Source: Plantago ovata
Lineage: Eukaryota > Streptophyta > Magnoliopsida > Lamiales > Plantaginaceae
Length of the DNA: 64,000 nt
NCBI GenBank assembly: GCA_028274465.1
Contig: CM051458.1
Span: 104,982,855-105,046,854, forward strand
Direction: 5' to 3'
Positions 25,901-37,522 of this stretch are shown here, one piece after another. The position numbers were made by a program, and so were the translations under genes. The number at the start of each line of letters is the position of its first letter. Positions within the stretch are counted from its first letter, which is position 1. The notes beneath the pieces were generated by a model that worked only from the letters and a program-made list of their open reading frames with translations, did not search any database and was not told the origin of the DNA.

Positions 25901-26012
25901 TTATCCATACCAGAAGGTACCCCAGAAAGATTACCAGAACAAGTAGCTTTATTACGAGCTGAATGATCTTGGTATGTTTGTAAAGCTTCCTGTTCATGTC
26001 GCCCACGATCAT
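22914..26012 (-). CDS. FRO2: Ferric-chelate reductase (FRO2-like ferric reduction oxidase), 713 aa
   Basis: Plasma-membrane flavocytochrome that moves electrons from cytosolic NADPH through FAD and haems to extracellular Fe(III). Eight exons: 26012-25820, 25699-25600, 25438-25244, 25110-24876, 24774-24447, 24372-24129, 23856-23150 and 23053-22914. They sum to 2142 nt (713 codons plus stop), near the family length of about 700-725. Visible motifs are LVWIMMPTN in the first membrane span, YHIWLGH and HGLCY (haem-ligand histidines), LQWHPFTITSSS (FAD site), VSGGSGITPF (NADPH site) and a final VSGPKKMRQDV followed by FSFDW. One intron is only 74 nt. The sequence looks closer to the FRO1/2 group than to FRO4/5 by eye. 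The exact orthologue is uncertain. Confidence 0.95.
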
Positions 26013-26076
26013 AGTGGGATGATGTAGTGCTTCCTTATGTGAGTCCTCTATCTATGCAAGTTTACTTAGTATTGCT

Positions 26077-26086
26077 ATTTATATAG
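26077..26086 (-). promoter_or_regulatory. TATA box of the FRO gene
   Basis: TATATAAATA on the minus strand, 65-75 bases upstream of the ATG at 26012. The spacing allows a short 5' UTR of about 35-45 nt. Confidence 0.6.
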
Positions 26087-26956
26087 ACAGAAGTGCCTGA
26101 ATGTTATATTATTGTGACTTGAGAGACTAACTTTTTAACTTCTATTCTATTACAGTGTGTTTACACCTCAAGTACCAGCCAATTAGCCAAGATTATGGCT
26201 CATTACCGTGCAACATACTCCCTGCAGTTGACTTTGAAGAGACCTATGTCATTTTGCTGTTCGAAGCTGGTGCTGTGAAACTCTTCCACAATGCTTTTCT
26301 CACTTCACATCGCTGAACACTCAAATTTTCTTGGGGAATTGCCCATTTTTTCTGAAAGAGGATACGGTGAATTCGACCACGGTGTTTACTGAAGGCATTT
26401 AGAGTATACCGAAACAATATAGCAGCTCAGATTGAATCATTATTTTGTAATGATCTATGGATGGAGAATAATCTTTTTTTGTATGTATAATACTTGTGTT
26501 GTGACTTGTGAGCACGCCATTGTTTGCTTGAATCTGGTTTAATCCAGGCCAGTTAATGTTATTTAAGCTCATGACAGTGTTCAACAAAGATGCTTTCTCA
26601 AACATAATCAATTCAAGTTTACTTGTACATGTCAAATATACAATTTGCTGTATCACTCATTAATGTAAAAATTTCATGCAAAATTCTGTAGTAATGAGTT
26701 GAGCACTTGAGCAATCAGCAGTAAAGGTATAATTTCATTGACAATACAACCATAAAACTCAGTAATGTAACAAGTAATGTAACAAACTGCAACAGGGCTA
26801 AAAACCAAAGTTCGGCTATGTAAATAATACAAACTCCAAATCTGATGGAAAGAACTGAGCAGACAATACTTCAGTCATATACACAAAAACATGAACAAAA
26901 AATATATCGAGTGCAGCACAACTCAAGCCAGACAACCAACCGTTGTCCCTCCCTGT

Positions 26957-27529
26957 CTATCCTCTTAACATGTGGTTGAAAGCATATGCATCAACTCGCG
27001 CGTCATCGGCTATTTTAAGCGACGAAACAGCCTGAGCAGCAAGATGATCGATTGACAAACCAACAGATGCAAAACCATCACCAAAATATTGAGGGTAGAA
27101 GTCTCTTCGCACGGGTTCATACAAGTCAGAACTTTCCATGTGACTTGACATGTGCCCATATGTATAAGTATCAGAACATCCCATATGTCCGAATGAGTAC
27201 CTTGAAAAATCTTCATAAGTAGCTGGTTGCACATGATCCCAAGAGCTGGGCCCCTCAGCCTTATTAGTTACATCATCCGAGTCTTCATCAAGTAGAACAT
27301 GCAGCGCAACTGACTCGGCTACCGCGGCTCCTTCAGAATCAAGCCTGTCCTGCTCTTCTTTCTTTTTCTGCTTCTTTTTTTCAAGTTCAGAAATAATGGC
27401 AGCAGATGTAGCTAATGCCTTCTCTAAGCGCCTCTTTTTCTTTTCAGCTTGTCTCATGCGATCAAGCTCATGCTTCACTTGCTTTTTCTTGGCTTTCGCA
27501 AAGCCAGCTGTTATTTTTACACACTCCAT
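26957..27529 (-). CDS. Uncharacterised Lys-rich coiled-coil protein, 190 aa
   Basis: Not a family I can name. The ATG at 27529 (MECVKITAGFAKAKKK) is chosen because the frame upstream lacks another ATG. Residues about 12-65 are dense in Lys/Glu and probably form a basic coiled coil (ELDRMRQAEKKKRRLEKAL, then SELEKKKQKKKEEQ). An acidic LLDEDSDD follows. The tail is rich in Tyr/His/Met/Asp (YSFGHMGCSDTYTYGHM) and ends DAYAFNHMLRG. There is no signal peptide or membrane span. The gene lies head-to-tail upstream of FRO. A TCTTCTT-rich leader at about 29040-29200 (-), with a donor CAG|GTATGC near 29036, suggests a 5'-UTR intron of about 1.5 kb. Confidence 0.8.
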   Translation of the reverse strand: MECVKITAGFAKAKKKQVKHELDRMRQAEKKKRRLEKALATSAAIISELEKKKQKKKEEQDRLDSEGAAVAESVALHVLLDEDSDDVTNKAEGPSSWDHVQPATYEDFSRYSFGHMGCSDTYTYGHMSSHMESSDLYEPVRRDFYPQYFGDGFASVGLSIDHLAAQAVSSLKIADDARVDAYAFNHMLRG

Positions 27530-27544
27530 GATATCCCTTACTAT

Positions 27545-29250
27545 ACTCACTTTCACTTTAGTTCCTCACAAAGTTTCAAGAAAAGTTATCTAAGATGTAT
27601 ATATTAACTAAAAAACTTACTCTAGTTTCTTTTCCAAGATTTTATTGGATGATTAAAAGAAATTAAAACTAAAAGAAGTTAAATGTATGAGATTAATACC
27701 TACACCCACTCAGGTCTGAAGGAATACCTCATTTTACGCACACTACACTCCCAAAAAGAATTAACTGGACAAAGAAGAAGAGAGAACTCATAGGTGCTAT
27801 TATATCCCATTACGCCTCCAAGTTTATCAAAAGTGTTGCAACTCATTCCCCCCTAACAGACAAATCACTAGATACTTTCAACTACTTAACCCTCAAAGAC
27901 GCTCATATGACCTTCCCCTCCTGCAATAAAGATGAAGATACATTAATACACGAGCAGCTACTAAATCCTAACAAGAAATCAAGTAAATCATCTTTAGACA
28001 TACAAGGATCTCTATCAGAAGCATCTACACACCATAAGCTACGGAAAGTACCGCCTTAGTCTGATCCAATAGACCGATACAATTACAAATCAGCACCTCT
28101 TAAACCACTTAACACCTGTCCAATCTAATCATGATTCATGACACAGAAATAACAGCACTAATAGGATTATCACAACTAATGAAGAGCCAAATAAAAGAAA
28201 CCTAGAATTCTGAGCTAGTATGGTTACTAAAAATTATAAATCTACATTATGGAAGTTCGATTATAGATTCAAATCCAGTGACCAAATTCCAAAAACAAAT
28301 ACATATCAGATTGACACTCTGAGGTCCTGTTGATCTCAACACTTCAAGCTTTATATAACGTGTAAATCAAAAAGAAGCTGATCCAATAAAAAGGCATGCC
28401 AAAATTTTCCATTAAATAATCACATGATCAGCTTAATCTGAAGACATCAAATCTCGATTCCACCAAACGATTACGTAAGTTAACATATACCTTGAGGCAG
28501 TTCAATTATCAATCGGCAGATTCAAAACACCGATACCAAATTCTAAAAACATTTATGCAACAACAAATCGACTGCGTAAATGAATCAGGAGCTGATCCAA
28601 TAACTAGGCATCCCAATCTCCAACAAGTTAACCATGATCTGCTTAATTCAAATAATAAAATCTCAAATCCTAGCAAACGAATTATTTCATGGACTATCAA
28701 GCACCGGATCATGAAATCACACAGAAAACCATAGTTCAACTCAATTGAAGAGACTCAAAACTCGATAACCAATTCCAGAAACATAAACTCATCAATTAAA
28801 CAATCTAGTAAACCTACAGATCAGCTCTACAAGGTATATGCACATGTATACAACAGCTAAATCAGAAACTGATCCAATTTTTCCAATGAATTAACTCATG
28901 ATCCGCCTAACCTAAGTACTCAAAATCTCAATTACAGGAAATGAATGATTTCTCAGATTAGAGAGCATCAGATCAGCGAAATCACAGAGAAAAACCAAAA
29001 CCAGAAACTATTGGAATGAATTGCAAAGCAAGCATACCTGATTTCGATCGGAGAGAAAGAAGAAGAAGAAGAAGGATTCAGCTGAATCGGAGTGATGAAT
29101 TTGTGGATTTCTGAAGAGAGAGAGTGTGTGTTTTTGGATCTGCAATTTTAGTAGAAAGAGGAAGAAGAGAGAAGAAAAAGAAGAAGACGTGAAAATTGAC
29201 TGTAATGGAGATGAGATGAAGACGAAGAAAAGTATTGGATTGGGCGATGC
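27545..29250 (-). promoter_or_regulatory. 5' leader, UTR intron and proximal promoter of the 27529 gene
   Basis: The minus-strand pyrimidine-rich exon (about 29200-29038) ends CCGATCGAAATCAG|GTATGC. The 3' splice site would be an AG just before about 27560. The 1.5 kb between has no coding signal. CACGTG, a perfect G-box palindrome, lies at 29255-29260, just upstream of the probable start site. Confidence 0.5.
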
Positions 29251-29254
29251 TGGA

Positions 29255-29260
29255 CACGTG
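29255..29260. promoter_or_regulatory. G-box CACGTG
   Basis: Perfect CACGTG within GGACACGTGTGC, immediately upstream of the leader of the 27529 gene. It is a known core for plant bZIP and bHLH factors. Use in this promoter is inference. Confidence 0.5.
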
Positions 29261-30058
29261 TGCGTTACAAATAGACTGATCCACGAGCCCGGCCCACTAT
29301 GATATTGTTGGGTAAGAAGCTGACGGATTGTGATGGATAGTGAATCAACGGACTGGATTTTTTGACGATGGATAAATATCTCACGTTCTGTTCTGTTCTG
29401 ATCATAATCGACGGTTGTGTTTGAATGTGTTGTTGTACGGGGGCAATCGGTTGATTGAATGTATAGGATACGTGATGTATTTGTGTATTTCTAAACTCTA
29501 AAGTATCGGGAGACACAATATTTGATGTATTATAAGTATCTTTTTACTATATTTTTAATAAATTTTGTGTTTTATAAGCTCCCGAGTGTTTAACTATGTA
29601 TTTGAATCCGAAGACAGGTTGTGACTTTACTCGGAAGTTTATTAATGTAATATATTAACTCGTTTCATTTAACCAATCGATTTGAAACCCAATCAATTTT
29701 AATGAACCCAATCAATTTTAGTCCGTTGATCATACTTATTCAAATTCGATCTGATGCGTGTATGTGTCATTATTTAATTAAAAGATATAAGGTTCAAATT
29801 TTGTTGGCGTGATTTTTATCCATTATTTGTATTATTATTTTTATTGAAGGTGTTTGGTTCGAATTTTGTTGGCGTGATTTTTCTCTATTATTTGTATCAT
29901 TATTTTAGTCGAAGGTGTTGAGTTAGAATCTTATTGACGTATTTTTTTTCTTTTTATTTATTTTGTTCTTAAATCTTTATTTTTTAACACAAAATTGTAT
30001 GGTCGTACTATATACTTAATTTAAAAATAGTCAAGATATGTTCTTATGAAAAAATAAA

Positions 30059-30684
30059 TACTTCCTCTATCCAATAATAAATGTAACACTTGATTTTTTG
30101 ATTTTTTCGATAGTCATTTTGACATTAAATTATTCTTAAATCATACGATATAAATAATTAAAAACATCATATTACGAAATTAAAATGTTTATATTTTCAT
30201 AATATAATTTTTTTAAATTATTTTACTTGAATGTTTATAAATAATTTGAAGTCAAAATACTTCTAAAAAAAGTCAACAAAACTTAGTGAGTGTTTGCAAA
30301 TGCTTAAAAAATCACTTTTGTGCTTTTGGAGTAGTAAAAATAGTTTTTTAATGTTTGATTTTACAACTTCTGCTGCAACTTCTCATGAAAAAAGCAGGTA
30401 ACCGCCAGAAGCTGAGAAGCATGTAAATTGATGATTCTACTTGCTTTTAGCAGTTTGTATTTTTTTTTTAAAACTAAAAATAAGTACTTTAATTGAATTT
30501 ACCAAACACTATAACTTCTACTTTTGTGATTTTTAGACTGCTTTTACACTAAAATATCAAACACCCACCACTTTTGATTAAAATCAACTTTTTTTAACTT
30601 CCAGCAAAGTAAGCCAAAAGTACCTCCTAAAAGCATTTGCAAACACTCACTAAGTGGTACACTTGTTATTGGACGGATGAAGTA
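30059..30684. mobile_element. Stowaway-like MITE, split by a nested insertion
   Basis: The left end TACTTCCTCTATCCAATAAT and the right end (reverse strand) TACTTCATCCGTCCAATAAC match over about 33 bases. Removing the inner element at 30281-30655 leaves a typical short MITE of about 250 bp. Confidence 0.75.
30281..30655. mobile_element. hAT-like MITE nested in the Stowaway-like element
   Basis: The left end ACTTAGTGAGTGTTTGCAAA and the right end (reverse strand) ACTTAGTGAGTGTTTGCAAA are identical over 25 bases, including the ATGCTT that follows. The GAGTGTTTGCAAA ends recall plant hAT-derived MITEs. The outermost ACTTAGT/ACTAAGT is either part of the inverted repeat or a slightly diverged target duplication. 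Confidence 0.8.
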
Positions 30685-31159
30685 TTTATAAACCAAAACG
30701 TCAAATTTGGTTTGATGATAGAGAACCTGAGGATACTTGGCCACTTGAAATTTGAATACCGTCCATATTGCGGCATTGACATAACAAAAGGCATCGACGA
30801 TATAAATGGCAAGAGATAATAATGACATACATGACAATATATTTAACTGACGAAGAACACCAATTAACATGCGAAAGCTGCATTACATATTTCGAAGTTG
30901 AATGTTTCCAAAGCCTACAGATGTATCAGATGGTTCTTAACTCATCGGGAAAATATTTTTTCGCACGTCTAATATCCTTCAATTCAAAACTATTAATTGC
31001 ATAACTACAAAAACTATATATACATTTATAGAACACCATTTATGTTAAGTTTAATTACTCAATTAGTTATTTTTTGTTACGTTTGAAGTCATTATGTGAA
31101 GATTATATAGTTACTCCATTCATTTCAATACATTATTTAATAAAAAAAACAATATTTTA

Positions 31160-32395
31160 CAAGATTACGCTTGACACGTATAGCGTGTGACGCAGTTTCT
31201 AGTATTTTACTAATCCAATTAACCCATATTGTGATTGCATGTCCAAATGCTTGCTTAATTGGCTTAGTTCAGACCAAGAGACCAATTTCACAAACAAAGT
31301 CGTGTCTGGCCCATATTCAACTGGATTGGGCTAGATGGATTGGACCAGTAAGACTAGAAGAACCAATCGAATCCAAACAGAATAGTCTGGTCAGATTGGA
31401 ACATTGAAAACCAGACGGAATAGTCCAGCCAACCTAAAACCAGTAAAAACCAAATAGGTAAGTCTAGTTAGACCGGTGCTAGTAGAATTCTAACGGACTA
31501 TATACCAATCATACCAGAGCCTTTAGGGTCCATACGGATTAGGCCATACAGTTCAATCTAGCTAGATTAGAGGCTAAATGAGAAGAATTCGGATGGTTAT
31601 GGTCATACAGTTAAGGCCAATCAGACTATAAACTAATTGAAAATCATCCTGACGAATTGATTTAGAGTCGTTCAAACCGTTTGAACTAAAGATCCCATCC
31701 AACTAGATGAACAAAGTTAACTCGTATCTAGTTGGTATGGACCAAACGAGCTAGCTTTAAACCCACTAGACCAACATGGTGGGTCCAAGTATTCATTAGG
31801 CTTCTAACAAATTAGTCTTTTTGTCCAACTTAAATTCATTAACTTTCAAAAATCTAGAAAAAGTGGTTGGTACGAAGCCTAGCACACGCCTAAGGACCTC
31901 TATATAAGCTATATGGTATGAGACAAAATGGGTCATTCAATTCCGACTGAAAAACGCTAATCACTTATTCTAAGACGTCTACTAATTACTTCATCATAAT
32001 TAAGATATGATCAAAGTATCTGTTGGAAGTCACCCTTCCATCCATCTACCATCTTAATCATCTAAAACATCTGATCATCTTCTACCTCCAACCCGTTAGC
32101 TTGCTTCCAAAAGCTAACAACTAATTATCTTATCAGAATACCTCCAATTTATGCTGCTCCAATTCAACCAATAGGACAAGTCGACCTCCACCGATCATAT
32201 TTGTATTTTCTTATTTTGATTCTTCCAGACTAACTACACCTTGAGCATCGAATTCCATTCGGTTGGCACCATACTGGTGTCCCATATGGATCTCACGGCG
32301 CTTTAGCGTACTTTGCAGGTCGCTGATGCTCAACTGTTCGTTCTAATTCATTGATTGTAGATTCGGACATCTACATAAAATCACCACGGTTTAGC
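31160..32395 (+). mobile_element. Possible solo-LTR or LTR fragment
   Basis: A CTATATAAG promoter-like word at about 31901, a CCATTC/CCATCC-rich stretch, then ACACCTTGAGCATCGAA and a GCACCATACTGGTGTCC block resemble the U3-R-U5 layout of plant Gypsy LTRs. AACCAG/CCAGAC words repeat at 31340-31520. I found no paired LTR, polyprotein or clear boundaries, so this is tentative. Confidence 0.3.
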
Positions 32396-33202
32396 ACAAA
32401 GTGGATTGTTGGAGCGAATTTCACGGCTTGAGTTGTTGGTCCACAACTTTCAATCCATTAATTTAAGCCCATGCATTGAATAAATCTAAATTATACATTC
32501 GAATCTAACTCAAACCATTCTAATAACCAGCCCAACTTCACAAATTGCGTTTAAATATACAGTTTATTTTGCGTTTATTTTGATTTATAATAAACCGATT
32601 AATATTCTCTGCCTCCTCTCTGTTCGTTCGGTCGCCGCCGCATTGCCTCATGCAGATTCATACTTTCTCGCTGTTTAATTAGCGGCTTGAATATTTTTGG
32701 CCATCATCGGTGCGTATTTCTCTTACTCTGATTTCAGTTTCTGTTGTTTTTAAAATTTTGGATTCTGTCTCTCAGTTACCAATGCTCTCATGTATAATTA
32801 GGTTTTATACAATGCCAATTGCTTCCAACTTAAACCTTCTCTACTTTGTTGTTTGCCTTCTTTTTCTAAACATATATGGTTCATAATTATTAGTTTGTGC
32901 AGCAATCTTTTACCGCGCCTTCAACTTTAGTGTGTTTGTAGAAATACATTGTTTTAGTACATAATTTATGATTTATGCTGAAAAAAATATCCACGTTAAA
33001 TCCATCATCTTGCCACACGCGTTCTTCTCACCATTGTTGGTATGCGATTAATCAAGATCATGGTGTCAGTCCACAGCAACGCGTGAAGCATCAACAGTAG
33101 CAGCACACAATTGTCTTCATCAGTCCACACTTGCATTAAATGATAACCATGCTTGTTGACAATTAGCCACTAGAATTACTGTTTATCGGCATGCTTGGAT
33201 GC

Positions 33203-33748
33203 TCATGCGTATCCATTTAGAACCTTGACCAAAACCAAAGTTGTGAGTTTAGGAAGATAAATCTCTGCAGAAACTTGGAAAGTCGGAGAATAAAGTCTTA
33301 GATCTGTCAATGAACTATTATTGAGAAAGCAGACATCATTATCATCTCTCTCTTTCGCATCTCGTTTCCAGACCATGTTATTCAACACAAGAATCTCAAT
33401 TTTGTGTCTCAATGCAGCTCAGATCCATGATGCAAGCCGACTTGTGTCACAGTAGCCAGAGCTTACACTGTTTTATATCCTGTGCATGAAGTAGTAGCCT
33501 GTCCACAAATTTAACAAAAGTTGCCTTCTGTCCTAGCGCACCATGGTAAGTGACGTCAAAATTATACATAGTGGTCCACCTGTATTCCCAATCCTTGGAG
33601 AGAACGCTAGTTCGGACAGCATACCTCGCGGGCAGGCATGATAAGATGCACGACATAAGTGGCTCAGGTAATTTGCTAAAGAAGTCTTCATTTTTAGCAA
33701 TTTTCAATTTCTTATTCGGTTGAGAAAGAAGTTGATCGCTTCTGCTCA
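33203..33748 (-). pseudogene. F-box (FBD/LRR type) pseudogene fragment
   Basis: The F-box domain is clear: from the ATG at 33748 the reading includes FSKLPEPLMSCILSCLPARYAVRTSVLSKDW, split here as FSKLPEPLMSCILSCLPARY and then AVRTSVLSKDWEYRW. The frame hits TGA at 33447 after KQCKLWLL. Reading in the next frame continues the family pattern (DTSRLASWI) into another stop, then ALRHKIEILVLN and LTDLRLYSPTF, and homology ends at 33203. It therefore has a frameshift plus a nonsense codon, and the LRR/FBD C-terminus is missing. An intact gene would recruit substrates to an SCF ubiquitin ligase. This copy probably cannot. Confidence 0.8.
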
Positions 33749-34445
33749 TAATTACAAAACAAACCTGAAATTTATGAAAGCACACTTGGAATTCGTCATT
33801 CTATATTTCATAAATATGAGTAGAATATCGTCGTCATACAGTTAGATAAAGAGTGAAGTCAGAGAATAAATCAAGAAAGTTGTCAAACAAACAAACAATA
33901 ATACATGTTCATATTAGTCCTTTCAAACACAGAAAAGACTGAAACTTAACAAAAATGGATAATTTGTAATGCAAAGTTTGTACTTGAAATAGAACCTAAA
34001 AAATGATTCTAGCAATGAGAAACCAACTTAAAATGCATGCTTTTGGCTTTGGGAACTCTATAACAACAAATATTAGGAATAAGAAACCAACTTAAAATAA
34101 TAAGATGCACGATGTAAGCGGCTTAGGTAATTTGCTAAAGACGTCTTCATTTTTAGCAATTTTCAATTTCTTATTTGGTTGAGAATGAAGTTGACCGCTT
34201 CCGCTCATAATTACAAAACAAACCTGAAATTTATGAAAGCACACTCTGAATTCGCGCGTCATTCTCTATATTTCATAAAAATGAGTAGAATATCGTCGTC
34301 ATACAGTTAGATAAAGAGTGGAGTCAAAGAACAAATCAAGAAAGTTGTCAAACACACATATAATAATACATGTTCATATTAGTCCTTTCAAACACAGAAA
34401 AGACTGAAACTTAACAAAAATGGACAATTGGTAATGTACCTAAAA
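33640..34445. repeat. Direct duplication of the 5' part of the F-box fragment
   Basis: About 33640-33990 is repeated at about 34103-34440. Shared words include AAGATGCACGA, GGTAATTTGCTAAAG, TTTTTAGCAATTTTCAATTT, CATAATTACAAAACAAACCT and ATCGTCGTCATACAGTTAGA. The second copy carries only the first 35 or so codons of the antisense F-box ORF (start at about 34209). Confidence 0.88.
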
Positions 34446-35329
34446 AATGTTTCTAGCAATGAGAAAGAAACCAACTTAAAATGAAGAAATTAGAATGACT
34501 AAATTAGAACAAGTTGGCTAATTAACCTTTCAAGGGAAGAAGCCCTTTTTATATTTTCTTCATTATCAAACACTTCGATGTAATTTGCTTATTTGATACC
34601 TTAAATATATATTTTTACTTTTTGCCCCTCAGACTTTTATTAATTAAATTAAATTAAACAAAATAATACTATGTGTGGTATCCTTATGACTTGTGAGTAG
34701 ATTGGAAGATAATCAACTCTACTTTTGTTCGAGCTCTGAAGATAAGAACAACGCCCGGCCTTTTGCCCCTTTTGGGAAAAACTATATTTACACTGTGTTT
34801 GTAAAATTAATTTTTCCTAGGTTATGTAATGGTCCAACTGGATCACTTAGATATCAACCAAATTTATTTTATATTTATGAGTGTAATCAGATTTTTTATA
34901 CGACATACTCCAAAATTTTAACCCTTAAATTTTTATTATTTAATTTTATTTAATATTTTATTATTGTATTTTATTGGGATTATATTCAACCCCGTGGCGT
35001 TAGTTTATAATAATTGGAGGGTGTTTTGTGCTCTTTACCCAAAACCCCCTATCTCCTGACTTGTGCATATTGTATCCTGTTTATTCTAGGCCCAATTACC
35101 CTTCTAACCCGCCCAACTTCATATTAATATACTACTAAAACCTAGTTTCCAACTCTCCACGTTAAACCCATCATTTAGCATTAGTGTTCTTATCAGTTAT
35201 CACCATTGTTGAATACTAGAAGGTTTCGATCTCCAACAAGTAATTTGTCTAATCCTTGTATGTGAGTGATTATTGATCATTGTTTTTTGTTTTCTTTCAC
35301 TAATATATGTGCTTTGGCGATTAATGCAG

Positions 35330-37522
35330 ATCATGGAATTGGGGAATTGCCCATTGAAATCATCCAACACATACAATCTTTTCTGGATGGAAAACAAGCT
35401 ACTGGTACGTGTTTGTTATCGAAATCTTGGTACGATGCCTGGTCTACTAGACCCATTCTTGTTTTTGACAACCCTATACAAGATTATCACCGGAGAATTA
35501 TGCAGAGATACCAGGAATCTAATCTAAACTTAGAAAAGTTGGTTCTCAATATTGAGAGAAACCACACCAATGTTGTTGATCCGGAATTGAGTGCATATGC
35601 TTCAACAATGGGGATTTCTCAACTTGATTTAAACCTTAACTTACGTTATGGTAGTTTTACTATGCTATATCCTATCCAAGTGTTCGATATTACCTCTTTG
35701 ACCCATTTATCTATCACGAGTTTGGGTCTTGGTCGTGGCAAATGGCTTATTGATAATGGTAGAGTACTATGTTCACGTCTTATATCTTTAAAGTTGCATG
35801 GTATTATTGATATAAACGGGTTCATGGATATTATGACAATATGCCCTCTCATTGAAAACTTGGAATTGAGTGATTTGAGAGTTTCTTCATCGGATAATGG
35901 TAAGTCGATTAATGATGCAGTACTCTGTCCACGGCTTATATCGTTGAGTTTAATACATGTTTTGATCGAGGGTAACTTGATTCGATCGAGATATTCTATT
36001 AGGTTGCCCTTTGCTAGAGAACTTGGAATTGAGTTATTTAAGAGTTGTTTCTTCACCAGATAATGGTGAGTCGATTAATGATGTACTGCTCTATCCACAC
36101 CTTATATCGTTGAGTTTAGTAGATGTTTCCATCGAGGGTAACTTGATTCAAGATATTCTATTAGGCAGCCCTTTAGTTAAGAAATTTAAATTGAAGGAAT
36201 GTTGTGGCATGACAAATACAATTTGAGCAAATTGCACAACATAGTGGATCTTCACATTGAAAACTGTTTTCAAGTTCATGGTACTAGTAGTCCTGCTATA
36301 GTATCCTTTGAATCTATTAAGGCGTCTGAATTCCACAAATTGCGTTATGTGACATTGATTAGTGTGATGGTCAATAAAGAGTTTTTCTTCAAGTTCTCAT
36401 CTAGATTTCCCCGTGTTGAGAATTTGACCATTGATTGCTGTACCGGTTGTAAAGAAATAAAGATTTCAAGCCAGTCACTTGAATACTTAAAGTTGCATCA
36501 CAACAACTGTGAAGTAATAAAGATCTCAAGCAGGTCACTTAAGAACGTCCAGTTGCATATCAAGAAGAAGAAATTGCGGAAAGCAGAATTAGATGTTCCA
36601 AATATTAGGAAGTTTGTATTCAAGTACACGAAGTGTAATCGTATCCCTTCCTTGTCTTTTCATACTGCATCGAGGGAATGGGAGTCAGAAGTGGAGTTAT
36701 CGTGCTCGCTAGAAGTCATTGTAAGTTTTTGGTTCGTAAAGTTGAGAGATTTTCTGAAAGAGCTTAGCCTATCTAGAGTATCTCTCCATGTTCCATTTGG
36801 ACTCTGGACTCCTATATATGTTGATGATTTTCCAATTTCACCTACACCTATCGTGGAGAATTTGAGGATAAGGAAGGAATATGTCAGTCAGGCTCTTCTA
36901 TGTGCTTTGTTTCGCTGTTGCCGCCCGACCTTCATTACTCTCGGCGATGCCAAGTTGGATGCACATACCTACTGCTGGGCAAAACTCCTGTATGAGCTAT
37001 TTATAATGAATCATCAGAAAGTTGTAAACTATGTGAACTGCTTCAGTACGGTCCAAAGCTTGCTCATATACGATCTAGTGGAAATTGATGTGGTTCTTTG
37101 TAATGAAACTATTCCATTGGGAAAAGTTGTGAAAGAAAGTTCGTTATTTCCATGTGACGTAAAGCAAGTGGTTCGCTTCCGGTTCAAATGGGGGGCGTTT
37201 AGATGTACGTAATCCTTGCACGGTGTAATGATCTCATATCCTCTTGGTTAGTATTCATTTCATTCTATATTGTTCTCTTTATTTTCTATTTTTACACAAA
37301 TGGTTTACTGTCATCTCTTTAAAGTTTCATTCTGTATCACATTCACTTTCCTGTAGGTTGCGGATCCTGGTGTACAAACCACGTACAATTACAGCAGCTT
37401 TAATCAACTCTCTGTCTCAAATGCAGGTCCATTTCGCAGCTCTGCTTCCTGGTAACATCAATATTGAAGTTGAACAAACTTTACAATCTCTAAGCTTACC
37501 GATGATTGTGGAAGCTAGATAG
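35330..37522 (+). pseudogene. F-box/LRR pseudogene, upstream copy
   Basis: The F-box (GELPIEIIQHIQSFLDGKQA, then CLLSKSWYDAW) is followed by LRR-like segments (LISLKLHGI, LIENLELSDLRV) and an FBD-like C-terminus. The start is broken: the paralogue at 43714 has ATGATGGAATTAGAATTGCC, but here the second ATG is followed by two extra bases, so it is out of frame with the F-box, and the first ATG is ATC. A 5-base insertion (GATCG) near 35988 shifts the frame within an internally duplicated LRR. A further shift at about 36215-36225 is needed to reach NLSKLHNIVDLHI. A last exon (about 37359-37522) is also altered relative to the other copy. Upstream rescue exons cannot be excluded. Confidence 0.72.
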
